Positions 6,691 through 14,227 of a stretch of DNA of 26,819 nt are shown here, one piece after another. This stretch comes from UBA4717 sp002404395 (lineage in GTDB: Bacteria; Bacillota; Clostridia; Oscillospirales; CAG-272). The stretch is taken from the NCBI GenBank assembly GCA_937902275.1, contig CALFNW010000067.1:1-26819 (forward strand), written 5' to 3'. Below the pieces are notes generated by a model. That model saw only the letters and a program-made list of their open reading frames with translations, searched no databases and was not told the origin of the DNA. How positions within the stretch are numbered: the stretch's first letter is position 1; every line of letters starts with the position of its first letter. Made by a program: the position numbers and the translations under genes.

Positions 6691-6897
6691 TATCTTAGGC
6701 AAAGCCGACAGCAAGAACCGAAACCGGCGCTTTCAGACACATTGTGAGCCGGCGGAAACCGGAGCACGGCACTTTCAGGCGAAGTGTGAGCGGCAAAAGT
6801 CGGTGTCCGGCGTTTTCAGGCACAGTGTGAGCCGACAAAAGTCGGCGTCCGGCGTTTTCAGGCACAGTGTGAGCGGCAAAAGTCGGTGTCCGGCGCC
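6691..6897. repeat. 42-bp tandem hairpin repeat, about 4 copies plus a decayed one
   Basis: Units start at the TTTCAG at 6731, 6773, 6814 and 6856, so periods are 42, 41 and 42 bp; a degraded unit is recognisable from about 6691. The core is TTTCAGGCACAGTGTGAGC followed by a short inverted repeat. In the third unit this is a perfect GCCGAC-AAAA-GTCGGC hairpin; the others keep four paired bases with substitutions. The 41-bp unit breaks any reading frame, so the 14-residue repeat seen on the minus strand is not a maintained protein repeat. It fills most of the 310-nt space between two convergent genes. Confidence 0.85.
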
Positions 6898-6903
6898 GCA
6901 AGA

Positions 6904-6940
6904 ATAAAAAAGGAGCTGTGAGTTACTCACAGCTCCTTTC
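6904..6940 (-). terminator. intrinsic terminator of the SLH surface-protein gene
   Basis: A stem of about 14 bp (6909-6922 with 6926-6939) and a 3-nt loop are followed on the minus strand by a T run. It starts 5 nt past the stop at 6945. On the plus strand the tail has only three T residues, so it is a poor terminator for the gene at 5789. Confidence 0.92.
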
Positions 6941-6944
6941 GCGT

Positions 6945-9900
6945 TCAGTTGTTAAAGTATGTGAAGGCTTTTGCGTCCTCTTCGGTTGCAAAGAACGCCA
7001 CATATGCCAAGTCGAAGTATTCCCCGGCTTTCATTTCAAGTCCGACTGCCGAATACGGCTTGAACATGAATGAATAGAGGTTTCCTTTTACATAATTCTT
7101 GAACAGTCCTGCGGCGTCAAGTCCCTTTTCGATGCCTTCGCCGCCCGAATAAGAGAGCTTTGAAAGGTCGATAACGGTTTCGCACCATTTATCCTTTGCC
7201 GCATAGTTTACGCGCGGTCCCCAGAGTCTGGAGTTTGCGGCGAACCAGATATTGAGGTCGATAGCGTCGGAGGAAGCCACGTTCGTTCTGTAAGCGAACT
7301 TGACGAAGTGGTGCTCAGAGGCATCATAGTCGGCATTCGTAAATACCATCGAGGTACGGGTGCCGTCAACCGATTTTCCGTCATTCGGAACCGTAAAGTG
7401 GTAATACTTGATCCCGTTTTCGGTCTCGATCGACTTTCCGAGTCCGCCCGAAACTGCGGGGGTGGAATTGTCGGGATCGAAGAAAGCGATCGGCTGTCCT
7501 GCCGCACGTTCAAAGACGGCATTGACGACGGTATCTTCGTTTATAAGCGTTCCTTCGGGCAAGCTCCAACCCTTGAAAGCATAGCCGTTCTTGGTCGGTA
7601 TATTTGTCGGGTAGGTGAGCGCTTCACCGCGCGCGAACTGCTTGATAAGGAAGGTCTCGTCTCCGTTTTTGAAGGTGACCTTTGCGGACGCCGCTTCAAA
7701 CGCGCTCATATAAGCTTCAGCCGCTTCATACGTCGGGAAGAAGCCGATATATTCAACGTCGAAAGTATCGCTGTTATAGGGGAATGTGTTCACGTCAAGT
7801 CCCGACCAGGGAGACAGGGTAAACGTTGAATTGCCCTCTGCCGCCGAATACTCGTCGATCGGGATCATATCGTAAATGCAATAGATCGTGTTGGTCCATT
7901 CGTCGAGCACGCTCGGTGCGCTCAGCGTTTTGGAAACGCTGCCGCGGGTGAGCTTGTATTCATACATCGTGCCGCCGCTTGAGGTTCTGCTGCGCACGCG
8001 GATATACGGATAATCGGCGAAATCGATCTTCGCGAGTCTCTCATACACGGTGAGCGAAGCCGGCGAATAGGTCTTGGTCTTGACCGACATAGAAAGCAGG
8101 TTGACGCTGCCCGAATCGTCAAGGCGCTTGTCGCCGTTTGCGACTGTGGTACACTTATAAAGCTCGTCGGCGGAAAGCACTATACTGTCGGTCTTTCCGG
8201 TATCAAATGTGGTCTTGCTCGTTCTGTAAAGCTCGGCAAAGCGGCAAAGCATTGTCGCCACTTCGGCGCGCGTTGCCGTATTCTTCGGCTTCACGCTGCC
8301 GTCGGTATATCCCGAAACTATGCCCGATCTTACGGCGAACGCTACGCCTGCGGCATATTCCGCGGAGACCTGAGCCTTATCCGAAAATTCAAGGTTCGGT
8401 TCGGCGATCTCACCGGTCTTGTTTCTTGCGAGCATAAAGCGGTAAAGCATATCGCAAAGCTCTTCGCGCGTTGCCGCGGCATCGGGGCGGAAGGTGGTTT
8501 TTGACTTATCCACAAGCCCTGCGTTATATGCAAAATCGGCGTACTGCGCATACCATGCCGAACGGTTCACGTCGGCAAGAGGCGCGGCGGTCTTGTCGGT
8601 ATCAAAATCGGCAAGGCGCGAAAGCACTGCCGCCAGCATTGCGCGGGTCATCGAAAGTTCGGGCGAGAAGGTAGTTTCGGAAGTACCGTTGAAGTATCCG
8701 CGCCATACCGCGCGCTCGATATTCTTATATGCCCAATGAGACTCGGAAAGGTCGTTGAAGCCGAGGCTGTCGGGAGTATACTGCGGCACATCGAAATGCG
8801 ACTCGGGATAGTAATAGGTCGAACCGGGTTCAAAGCCGGTCGCGATCAGCTTTTCCATGGTCGCACGATCGTACTTGTGCGAATTTGCATCGGGCACACT
8901 CGACATTACGCCGGTACCCGTTTCGGGATTTTCCGGAACGCCGCCGTACCAAACGTCGGTATTCTGGAAGTAGATATTATGGTTAAAATTGTAATGCTGT
9001 GTGCCGGGGTATCTGAGCAGGTTCAAAAACGCGGAGGTAAACATTCCGACGTTGTTATTGTTGGAGCAGTTTTCGTAAACGAGATTCTGTCCGCCCGCGC
9101 CGTAGAAAATGTTACCGTTCTTGTTCGGGCGCTGATGGCTCCAGCCGTAGCCCGAGAAAAGCGTATAGTTATCATGGACCGAGATATTCTTCATACCGAA
9201 AGTCTTGCCGCTTCCGCCGTTGTTGGAAAGCCAGATCTCGTTTCCGGTATTTGAATACATTGCCACGTTGTTTGCAAACTCAACATCCTTGAACCAGACT
9301 TCGTTTCCGTCGCCCGAGCCTTGATATTGGATCGTCCAACAGCAGTCGTAAAGGTTATCGGCGTAGCAATTGATGATCCTGAAGCCGTCGCACGCACCGA
9401 AGATCTCGACTGCGTTGCCGAAACGGATGGGACCCGAAGCCGCCATGGTCTGAACCGAGCCTCCGATGAACGAAAAGGCGCAGTTCTGAACGGTGAGATT
9501 CTTCGGGGTATTGTCGCCGAGACCGCTGTAACCGATCGCGTGCGAACCGATCCCGAAGAAAGCAAGGTTATCGATCGTGACGTTGTTCGCCTTGCCGGTG
9601 ATACCGTGACCGTAGTCGACCAGCTCGACAGAGGCAAAGCGCTCGGCGGGATTTCCGTCGCGGCTGTACAGGAAGATACTGCCGGTATTCCAATCGTGCC
9701 AGAACTCAAGGTCATGCTTGAGATCGCCGGCATTTATCACTCTTGCAATTCCGACGTCATAGGTCTCAAGTCCGTTTGAGACCACGCCGACGCTGACCGA
9801 ATTGTTGAGCTTGATGCCCCACGCCTTGCCGTAATCGAACACGATAACGCCGACGTCGCGCGTCTTGCCGTCAAGCTTATCCTTATATTCGTACACGTTC

Positions 9901-10361
9901 TCATATTCGGTCTCTTTCCAATCGCTCTTGTAGGACGCGTCTACCGAGCCGACGATCACGGGCTTGCTTCCGCTGCCGTAGGTCGAATAGGTCACGCCTT
10001 CGGCGGTCCTGAGCGGGACCGTGGTGCGGAACTTCTCACCGCGCTTGAAAAGCACGGCGTCGCCGCTCTTAAGCGACGCGGAATTGATCCTTTCGATCGT
10101 TTTCCAAGCCGTTTCGGGGGTCAGACCGTCGTTTTTGTCGCTTCCCGATGAGGAAACGTAATAGGCGGTGCCGCTGTATGTGATATCGGTTTCGCTTGCG
10201 AGTATCTCCGCCTTACGTTCAAAGGCTTTTTGAATACACTCGTCGATCAGTGAAAGCTCTGCTTCCTTGTAGACTGACTTGTCGCTGTCAGCCGCCGAGA
10301 CCGCGGGGATCGCTTGGACTAGCATGAGAAGCGTAAGCACAAGTGCAAGTAATTTCTTCAT
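6945..10361 (-). CDS. secreted right-handed beta-helix protein with three SLH domains
   Basis: An 1138-residue cell-surface protein. A signal peptide (K-K, then a hydrophobic run to A-V-S-A) ends near residue 23. A right-handed parallel beta-helix region spans about 65-510; it opens with A-Y-Y-V-S-S-S-G-S-D and K-S-G-D-A-V-L-F-K-R-G-E, typical of pectate-lyase-like carbohydrate-active folds. Three SLH domains follow at about 534-715 (S-H-W-A-Y, A-W-Y-A-Q and F-S-D-type motifs), then a beta-rich domain to about 890. An InlB/Flg_new-type repeat at 893-952 ends K-G-W-S-L-P-E-G. The C-terminal beta-sandwich-like domain is possibly carbohydrate binding. SLH domains in the middle of the chain are unusual. 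It should bind secondary cell-wall polymer and act on a polysaccharide; catalytic residues cannot be assigned. It is monocistronic, with its own promoter and terminator; the ATG has AAGGA upstream. Confidence 0.88.
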   Translation of the reverse strand: MKKLLALVLTLLMLVQAIPAVSAADSDKSVYKEAELSLIDECIQKAFERKAEILASETDITYSGTAYYVSSSGSDKNDGLTPETAWKTIERINSASLKSGDAVLFKRGEKFRTTVPLRTAEGVTYSTYGSGSKPVIVGSVDASYKSDWKETEYENVYEYKDKLDGKTRDVGVIVFDYGKAWGIKLNNSVSVGVVSNGLETYDVGIARVINAGDLKHDLEFWHDWNTGSIFLYSRDGNPAERFASVELVDYGHGITGKANNVTIDNLAFFGIGSHAIGYSGLGDNTPKNLTVQNCAFSFIGGSVQTMAASGPIRFGNAVEIFGACDGFRIINCYADNLYDCCWTIQYQGSGDGNEVWFKDVEFANNVAMYSNTGNEIWLSNNGGSGKTFGMKNISVHDNYTLFSGYGWSHQRPNKNGNIFYGAGGQNLVYENCSNNNNVGMFTSAFLNLLRYPGTQHYNFNHNIYFQNTDVWYGGVPENPETGTGVMSSVPDANSHKYDRATMEKLIATGFEPGSTYYYPESHFDVPQYTPDSLGFNDLSESHWAYKNIERAVWRGYFNGTSETTFSPELSMTRAMLAAVLSRLADFDTDKTAAPLADVNRSAWYAQYADFAYNAGLVDKSKTTFRPDAAATREELCDMLYRFMLARNKTGEIAEPNLEFSDKAQVSAEYAAGVAFAVRSGIVSGYTDGSVKPKNTATRAEVATMLCRFAELYRTSKTTFDTGKTDSIVLSADELYKCTTVANGDKRLDDSGSVNLLSMSVKTKTYSPASLTVYERLAKIDFADYPYIRVRSRTSSGGTMYEYKLTRGSVSKTLSAPSVLDEWTNTIYCIYDMIPIDEYSAAEGNSTFTLSPWSGLDVNTFPYNSDTFDVEYIGFFPTYEAAEAYMSAFEAASAKVTFKNGDETFLIKQFARGEALTYPTNIPTKNGYAFKGWSLPEGTLINEDTVVNAVFERAAGQPIAFFDPDNSTPAVSGGLGKSIETENGIKYYHFTVPNDGKSVDGTRTSMVFTNADYDASEHHFVKFAYRTNVASSDAIDLNIWFAANSRLWGPRVNYAAKDKWCETVIDLSKLSYSGGEGIEKGLDAAGLFKNYVKGNLYSFMFKPYSAVGLEMKAGEYFDLAYVAFFATEEDAKAFTYFNN

Positions 10362-10437
10362 TGAATTTTCCTTTCGCTTTGAAATTTCAGCAAAAATTGT
10401 GATCCGCCGATCTTCACCGACGCATGATCACATAAAA

Positions 10438-10466
10438 ATTATACACTATGGCAGGCGGCAAATCAA
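10438..10466 (-). promoter_or_regulatory. sigma-A promoter of the SLH surface-protein gene
   Basis: TTGATT (10466-10461), a 17-nt spacer and perfect TATAAT (10443-10438). The start would be near 10431, about 70 nt before the ATG at 10361. Confidence 0.85.
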
Positions 10467-10493
10467 TTATTATTTCTTCCAAAATTTGATATG

Positions 10494-10521
10494 AAAAATC
10501 GGCGTTTTAAACAAAACGCCG
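10494..10521 (-). terminator. intrinsic terminator after tadA
   Basis: A 9-bp stem (10500-10508 with 10513-10521) and 4-nt loop, followed on the minus strand by ATTTTT. It lies 43 nt past the tadA stop. The opposite strand also has a short T tract after the stem. Confidence 0.85.
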
Positions 10522-10563
10522 TTTTGTCCATGTAAAATCCCGCACAAAATCCGGACTTTTCGC

Positions 10564-11010
10564 TCATCTTTTCGCTTTAAAAAATTCGACAAGCACCTCT
10601 CCGCAGCTGCCGCCGAGATCGCACTCCGACAGCTCCGGTTTATGATTAAGCGGATAGGCATTGAGGTTAATGAGACTTCCGAAAGCTCCGGCTTTCGGGT
10701 CGCGGGCGCCGCAGATCACGCGTTTGATACGCGAATTCACGACCGCACCGGCGCACATCGGACAAGGCTCAAGGGTCACGTACAGCTCGCAGTCGGTAAG
10801 CCGCCAGCCGCCGAGCGCTCTGCAAGCGGCGTCGATCGCGATAAGCTCTGCGTGGCAAAGTGCATTTTTCGCGCCCTCTCTGGAATTTTTGCCCTCGGCG
10901 ATTATTTTGCCGTCGCGCGTTATGACCGCACCGACCGGCACTTCCCCGCGCGCTCCCGCTTCGCACGCCAGCTCAAGCGCACGCTTCATGAATTTTTCAT
11001 CACGGTTCAT
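10564..11010 (-). CDS. tadA: tRNA-specific adenosine deaminase
   Basis: A 148-residue zinc deaminase that converts adenosine 34 to inosine in tRNA-Arg(ACG), allowing it to read CGU, CGC and CGA. The zinc and proton-shuttle motif H53-A-E55 and the second motif P-C83-P-M-C86-A-G-A are intact, and R-I-K-R-V-I-C-G-A-R-D-P-K-A-G-A-F-G is the typical tRNA-type continuation. The ATG at 11010 is chosen because GAGG sits 7 nt upstream; the frame opens 21 nt earlier without a ribosome site. It follows a CPBP protease gene with a 53-nt gap and no terminator, so they are probably cotranscribed. It ends at the terminator at 10494-10521. Confidence 0.96.
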   Translation of the reverse strand: MNRDEKFMKRALELACEAGARGEVPVGAVITRDGKIIAEGKNSREGAKNALCHAELIAIDAACRALGGWRLTDCELYVTLEPCPMCAGAVVNSRIKRVICGARDPKAGAFGSLINLNAYPLNHKPELSECDLGGSCGEVLVEFFKAKR

Positions 11011-11063
11011 ACAAAGACCTCGTGTCGGCAAAAGCGACTCAAAAATTTATCTGAAATACCGCG

Positions 11064-11831
11064 TCACAGTCCGAGCCGCGGCAGTATTGCTGCACATATA
11101 AGCGCCGCGAACAGCAGGCAGACGGCGGGATCAAGTCCCGCGGCGAACATATGCTTTGCTCCAAAGCCCGCGGCAAGCGTTTTTACCGTTTTGCGGTCGA
11201 AAAGCGCGAAGTACAAAAGGACAAGCAAAGCAAACGCCGCCGAAATGAAAAATACAGCAAAATAAACGCGCGCGGAGGCGGCTGCCGATAAGGCGGCGAG
11301 CAGATTGTTAGCAAGGTGCGCCGCCATGGACGGGAGCAGTGAGTCGGTAAACTCAAGCGCAAGGCTGAAGATCATGCCGGCGACAAAGGCATAGCAGATC
11401 TGACCGGGCGAAGAATGTAACAGCGCAAAGCAAACCGACGATATTACCGAAAAGCGCAGGACTCCGAGCGGCTCAAGCAGGTCTGCTAGCACGCCCCGCC
11501 ACAAAAGCTCCTCAAAAAGCGGAGCAAGCAGGACTCCGACAAGGCTGATCCTTCCCTTTTCCGACTCGTCGGCAAACGGGAAAAGCCCGACGACGAACGC
11601 CGTCAGAAAAAGCAAGGTCAGCACGAGCGAGAAGCCGAAAGCAAAGCTCCGCACGCCCGGCGGTCTGAGCCGCCGCCTTACGCCCTTGCAGGTTTTGCAA
11701 GCCAAAAGGCAGGGGAAAAGGTATGCGCAGACAAATCCGACGGGCGTTGCGCCCGCAAAATACAACAAGATCATACACAGGCAGGCGGAGATGACGCCGA
11801 CTGCTCTGTCGTGTTCAAGCGGGTGTATCAT
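11064..11831 (-). CDS. CPBP family intramembrane protease
   Basis: A 255-residue polytopic membrane protein (6-8 predicted hydrophobic segments) of the CAAX protease/bacteriocin-processing family. All three motifs are present: E-E-L-L-W-R-G near 107-113, F-A-L-L-H near 136-140 and H-L-A-N-N near 174-178, so it should be an active glutamic-type intramembrane endopeptidase. The substrate is unknown. The ATG at 11831 is preferred over the one at 11843. It has GGAA 7 nt upstream and places hairpin copy B 12 nt upstream, matching the other copies, whereas the 11843 ATG abuts the hairpin. It is followed by tadA in the same direction. Confidence 0.88.
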   Translation of the reverse strand: MIHPLEHDRAVGVISACLCMILLYFAGATPVGFVCAYLFPCLLACKTCKGVRRRLRPPGVRSFAFGFSLVLTLLFLTAFVVGLFPFADESEKGRISLVGVLLAPLFEELLWRGVLADLLEPLGVLRFSVISSVCFALLHSSPGQICYAFVAGMIFSLALEFTDSLLPSMAAHLANNLLAALSAAASARVYFAVFFISAAFALLVLLYFALFDRKTVKTLAAGFGAKHMFAAGLDPAVCLLFAALICAAILPRLGL

Positions 11832-11843
11832 ATAAATTTCCAT

Positions 11844-11858
11844 GCCGCCGTCGGCGGT
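11844..11858 (-). repeat. dispersed start-proximal hairpin, copy B
   Basis: On the minus strand ACCGCC-GAC-GGCGGC, preceded by TTTTTTGA. The hairpin ends 12 nt before the ATG at 11831. The stem is 5 bp (6 with a terminal mismatch) with a 3-nt loop. Confidence 0.7.
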
Positions 11859-11942
11859 TCAAAAAATATACGCGAAACCCGGATCCTCACTTAGCGGAGA
11901 CTAAACTTTCACGTCTGCCGCCTCCGTGAAGCTCCGCCTTAC

Positions 11943-11961
11943 GACACGGTCTGACCGTGTC
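11943..11961. other. 9-bp inverted repeat with one central base
   Basis: GACACGGTC-T-GACCGTGTC is an almost perfect 19-bp palindrome between the tRNA-Leu terminator and the CPBP gene. It could be a protein-binding site or a fold in the CPBP leader. No -35/-10 pair was recognised around it. Confidence 0.45.
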
Positions 11962-11982
11962 AGCGCACGGGCGGGCAGCGCA

Positions 11983-12010
11983 AAATCGGCAGAGAAAAAT
12001 ATCTCTGCCG
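11983..12010 (-). terminator. intrinsic terminator of tRNA-Leu
   Basis: A 9-bp stem (11987-11995 with 12002-12010) with a 6-nt loop lies 25 nt after the tRNA 3' end and is followed on the minus strand by ATTTTG. The T tract is short, but position and stem fit. Confidence 0.7.
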
Positions 12011-12035
12011 AAATCCGGTCATACAATATACATTC

Positions 12036-12120
12036 TGGTGCGCCCGAAGAGACTTGAACTCCCACGTCGTAAGACACCGGATCCTAAGTCCGGCGCGTCT
12101 GCCAATTCCGCCACGGGCGC
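12036..12120 (-). tRNA. tRNA-Leu (anticodon UAG)
   Basis: An 85-nt class II tRNA with the 3' CCA encoded (12038-12036). The 7-bp acceptor stem is GCGCCCG (12120-12114) with CGGGCGC (12046-12040) and discriminator A. The anticodon stem CCGGA/TCCGG closes the loop CTTAGGA, giving anticodon TAG for CUN leucine codons. A long variable arm and a T loop TTCAAGT are present. It is a lone tRNA with a strong promoter about 165 nt upstream and a terminator downstream. Confidence 0.97.
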
Positions 12121-12136
12121 ACATAAGCGGCGCCGC

Positions 12137-12167
12137 GCGCATTACGGGCATTTTGCACGTAATGCGC
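12137..12167 (-). other. 10-bp hairpin in the tRNA-Leu 5' leader
   Basis: GCGCATTACG and its exact complement (12137-12146 with 12158-12167) enclose 11 nt that can pair further (GCA/TGC). It lies 16 nt upstream of the mature tRNA 5' end, inside a leader of about 160 nt. It may be a processing or folding element; there is no T tract, so it is not a terminator. Confidence 0.6.
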
Positions 12168-12286
12168 TGTTGTACGTCGCCGTAAAGCCTGAGTCAGAAC
12201 GGCAAAGCGGTGCGAACACGCGTTTTGCCGCGCCATACTCAAGCCACAAATCATTGATTTCCGACGGGCAAAGCCCGAGCGTATTG

Positions 12287-12315
12287 ATTTTACCACATAC
12301 AGAGCGGTTTGTCAA
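12287..12315 (-). promoter_or_regulatory. strong sigma-A promoter of tRNA-Leu
   Basis: A perfect TTGACA (12315-12310), a 17-nt spacer ending in TGG, and TAAAAT (12292-12287) form an extended -10 promoter. It starts only 13 nt after the stop of the ABC transporter gene at 12329. Confidence 0.88.
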
Positions 12316-12328
12316 GTAAAAATTCGCC

Positions 12329-14227
12329 TCAGGTCTCGATACCCGCGAACTGACTTTGATAGAGCTTCCAATACGCGCCGCGCTTTTCAAGCAGCTCCTC
12401 GTGCTTACCCTCTTCGGCGACCTTTTTGCCATCGATCACGATGATCTTATCCGCGTCGCGTATCGTGGACAGCCGATGTGCGATTATCAGGCTCGTTCTG
12501 CCGCGCATAAGCTCGACCATCGCCGACTGTATATGCATTTCGGTACGCGTATCGACGCTCGAAGTCGCTTCGTCAAGTATAAGTATCTTCGGATCGGCGA
12601 GCACTGCGCGCGAGATCGACAATAACTGCCGCTGTCCGGCGCTGAGATTGCTTCCCGACTCGGCGAGCACGGTATTATAGCCCTCCGGCAGGCGCTCGAT
12701 GAATACGTCCGCGCCCGAGAACGCCGCCGCGCGGCGCACCTCGTCGTCGGTCGCGTCAAGCTTTCCGTATCTGATATTCGCGGCGATCGTATCCGAGAAA
12801 AGCACCGTATCCTGCAAAACTATCGCGATCGTGCGCCGCAGCGTCTGTTTCGGGATATCGGTGATATTTATGCCGTCAAGCAGGATCTTACCGCCGTCAA
12901 GCTCATAGAAGCGGGTCAGCAGATTGACTATAGTGGTCTTACCGCTTCCGGTCGCGCCGACTATCGCTATCTTCTGTCCTTTTTCGACCTCAAGCTCGAA
13001 ATTTCTGAGCACCGGTTCGCCCGGGATATATGAAAAGTCGATATTCTCAAACGAAAGCCTGCCTATCACATCCTCGACTCTGAGCGGATTTTTGCCGTTA
13101 TCGATCTCCGGCTCGCCGTCAAGGATCTCAAAGACGCGCTCCGCGCCTGCCATCGCGCTCATTATCGACGAATACTGATTTGCTATCTCGTTTATCGGGC
13201 GCGTGAACTGCTTTGAATAGCCGAGCACCGCCTGAAGCGCGCCGATCGTCAAAAGGCTTCCGTAGACTGCCGCGCCCGAAGCGATCATATAACCGCCGAC
13301 CGCAACCAGCAGGAGATATGAAAAGTTGCCGATCAGGTTCATGATCGGACCCATGACAGAGCCCCAGATACTTGCGAGTATCGAAACGCGCCTGTAGCTT
13401 CCCGACATATCCTCAAAACGCTCGATCGCTTCGCCCTCCTTACCGTAAGCCATGACCGTTTTATAGCCGGTGACCATTTCCTCGATATGGCCGTTCAGCG
13501 CGCCGAGCCGGCGTGACTGCTCGGAAAAGTATTTTCTCATATGCTTTACAAGCAGGTTCGACGAAAGGATCGTCAGCGGAATGGATACCATAGCCACAAG
13601 GGTGAGCTGCCAGCTGTAGCAAAGCATAAGCACAAGCGCTCCTACCAGCGTTATCACGCTCGAAAAGAGCGAGGCAAGCGACTGCGAGATCGTGTTTGAA
13701 ATATTTTCGACGTCGTTGGTCATACGGCTCATGATATCGCCGTGCTTATGCGTATCTATATATCTTATCGGCAAATATTCAAGCTTTGCAAACAGATCTG
13801 CGCGCATGGTATGCACCGTTTTCTGCGAAAGCTTTGCGGCGCAGATGCCCTGAAGCGCCGTCGCTCCCGCACTGACGAGATAAACGCAACCCATAAGCGC
13901 AAGCACCTTAAGGAGCGTCGGGAGATCGACCGCGAGTTTTCCTGCGTTCTGATCCAGCGTGAGCGTATCTATAGCGACCGCCTGAAGCGAGGGACCCGCC
14001 AGATTCAATAATGCCGAGACTATCACTATAAGGATCAGTCCGAGCACCATAAACTTGCTTTTACCTATATAAACTACGAGCTTTCCGAAGGTCTTTTTTG
14101 CGTCCTTAGGCTTTTCGCCGTTGACTCTGCCGCCCATCGGACCGCCTCTGCCGGGTCCGTGACCCGGGCGCATACTTACCATCGGTTTTTCACCGTTACG
14201 GCTTCCGTTTTCTCTGTTTCCGTTCAT
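12329..14227 (-). CDS. ABC exporter half-transporter, subunit with consensus ATPase residues
   Basis: A 632-residue fused membrane/ATPase half of a type IV ABC exporter. Residues 1-55 are a Gly/Pro/Arg/Asn-rich cytoplasmic extension, followed by six transmembrane helices to about 370 and a nucleotide-binding domain. Walker A G-A-T-G-S-G-K-T is near 422-429 and the signature L-S-A-G-Q near 525. Walker B I-L-I-L-D-E has a canonical catalytic Glu near 548, and the H-loop I-I-A-H-R-L is near 580. The signature is slightly degenerate (Ala for the first Gly), as expected for the partner of a degenerate subunit. The ATG at 14227 overlaps the upstream stop by 4 nt (ATGA), so translation is coupled, and GGAGG lies 7 nt upstream. 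With the preceding gene it should form a heterodimer like YheI/YheH (BmrC/BmrD). The exported substrate, probably a drug or peptide, is unknown. Confidence 0.93.
   Translation of the reverse strand: MNGNRENGSRNGEKPMVSMRPGHGPGRGGPMGGRVNGEKPKDAKKTFGKLVVYIGKSKFMVLGLILIVIVSALLNLAGPSLQAVAIDTLTLDQNAGKLAVDLPTLLKVLALMGCVYLVSAGATALQGICAAKLSQKTVHTMRADLFAKLEYLPIRYIDTHKHGDIMSRMTNDVENISNTISQSLASLFSSVITLVGALVLMLCYSWQLTLVAMVSIPLTILSSNLLVKHMRKYFSEQSRRLGALNGHIEEMVTGYKTVMAYGKEGEAIERFEDMSGSYRRVSILASIWGSVMGPIMNLIGNFSYLLLVAVGGYMIASGAAVYGSLLTIGALQAVLGYSKQFTRPINEIANQYSSIMSAMAGAERVFEILDGEPEIDNGKNPLRVEDVIGRLSFENIDFSYIPGEPVLRNFELEVEKGQKIAIVGATGSGKTTIVNLLTRFYELDGGKILLDGINITDIPKQTLRRTIAIVLQDTVLFSDTIAANIRYGKLDATDDEVRRAAAFSGADVFIERLPEGYNTVLAESGSNLSAGQRQLLSISRAVLADPKILILDEATSSVDTRTEMHIQSAMVELMRGRTSLIIAHRLSTIRDADKIIVIDGKKVAEEGKHEELLEKRGAYWKLYQSQFAGIET

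Noticed and set aside
6691..6897. Possible CRISPR array
   Set aside because: The units are directly adjacent with no spacers, and no cas genes are in the window.
6695..6901. Minus-strand reading frame with a 14-residue repeat
   Set aside because: It is a by-product of the 42-bp DNA repeat. One 41-bp unit shifts the frame so only two protein units align, and there is no ribosome site.
11832..11843. ATG at 11843 as the start of the CPBP protein
   Set aside because: It abuts the hairpin with no Shine-Dalgarno sequence, whereas the ATG at 11831 has GGAA at the right distance.
12084..12296. Small protein gene in the tRNA-Leu leader
   Set aside because: The frame runs into the tRNA itself, has Arg-rich composition and no ribosome site.
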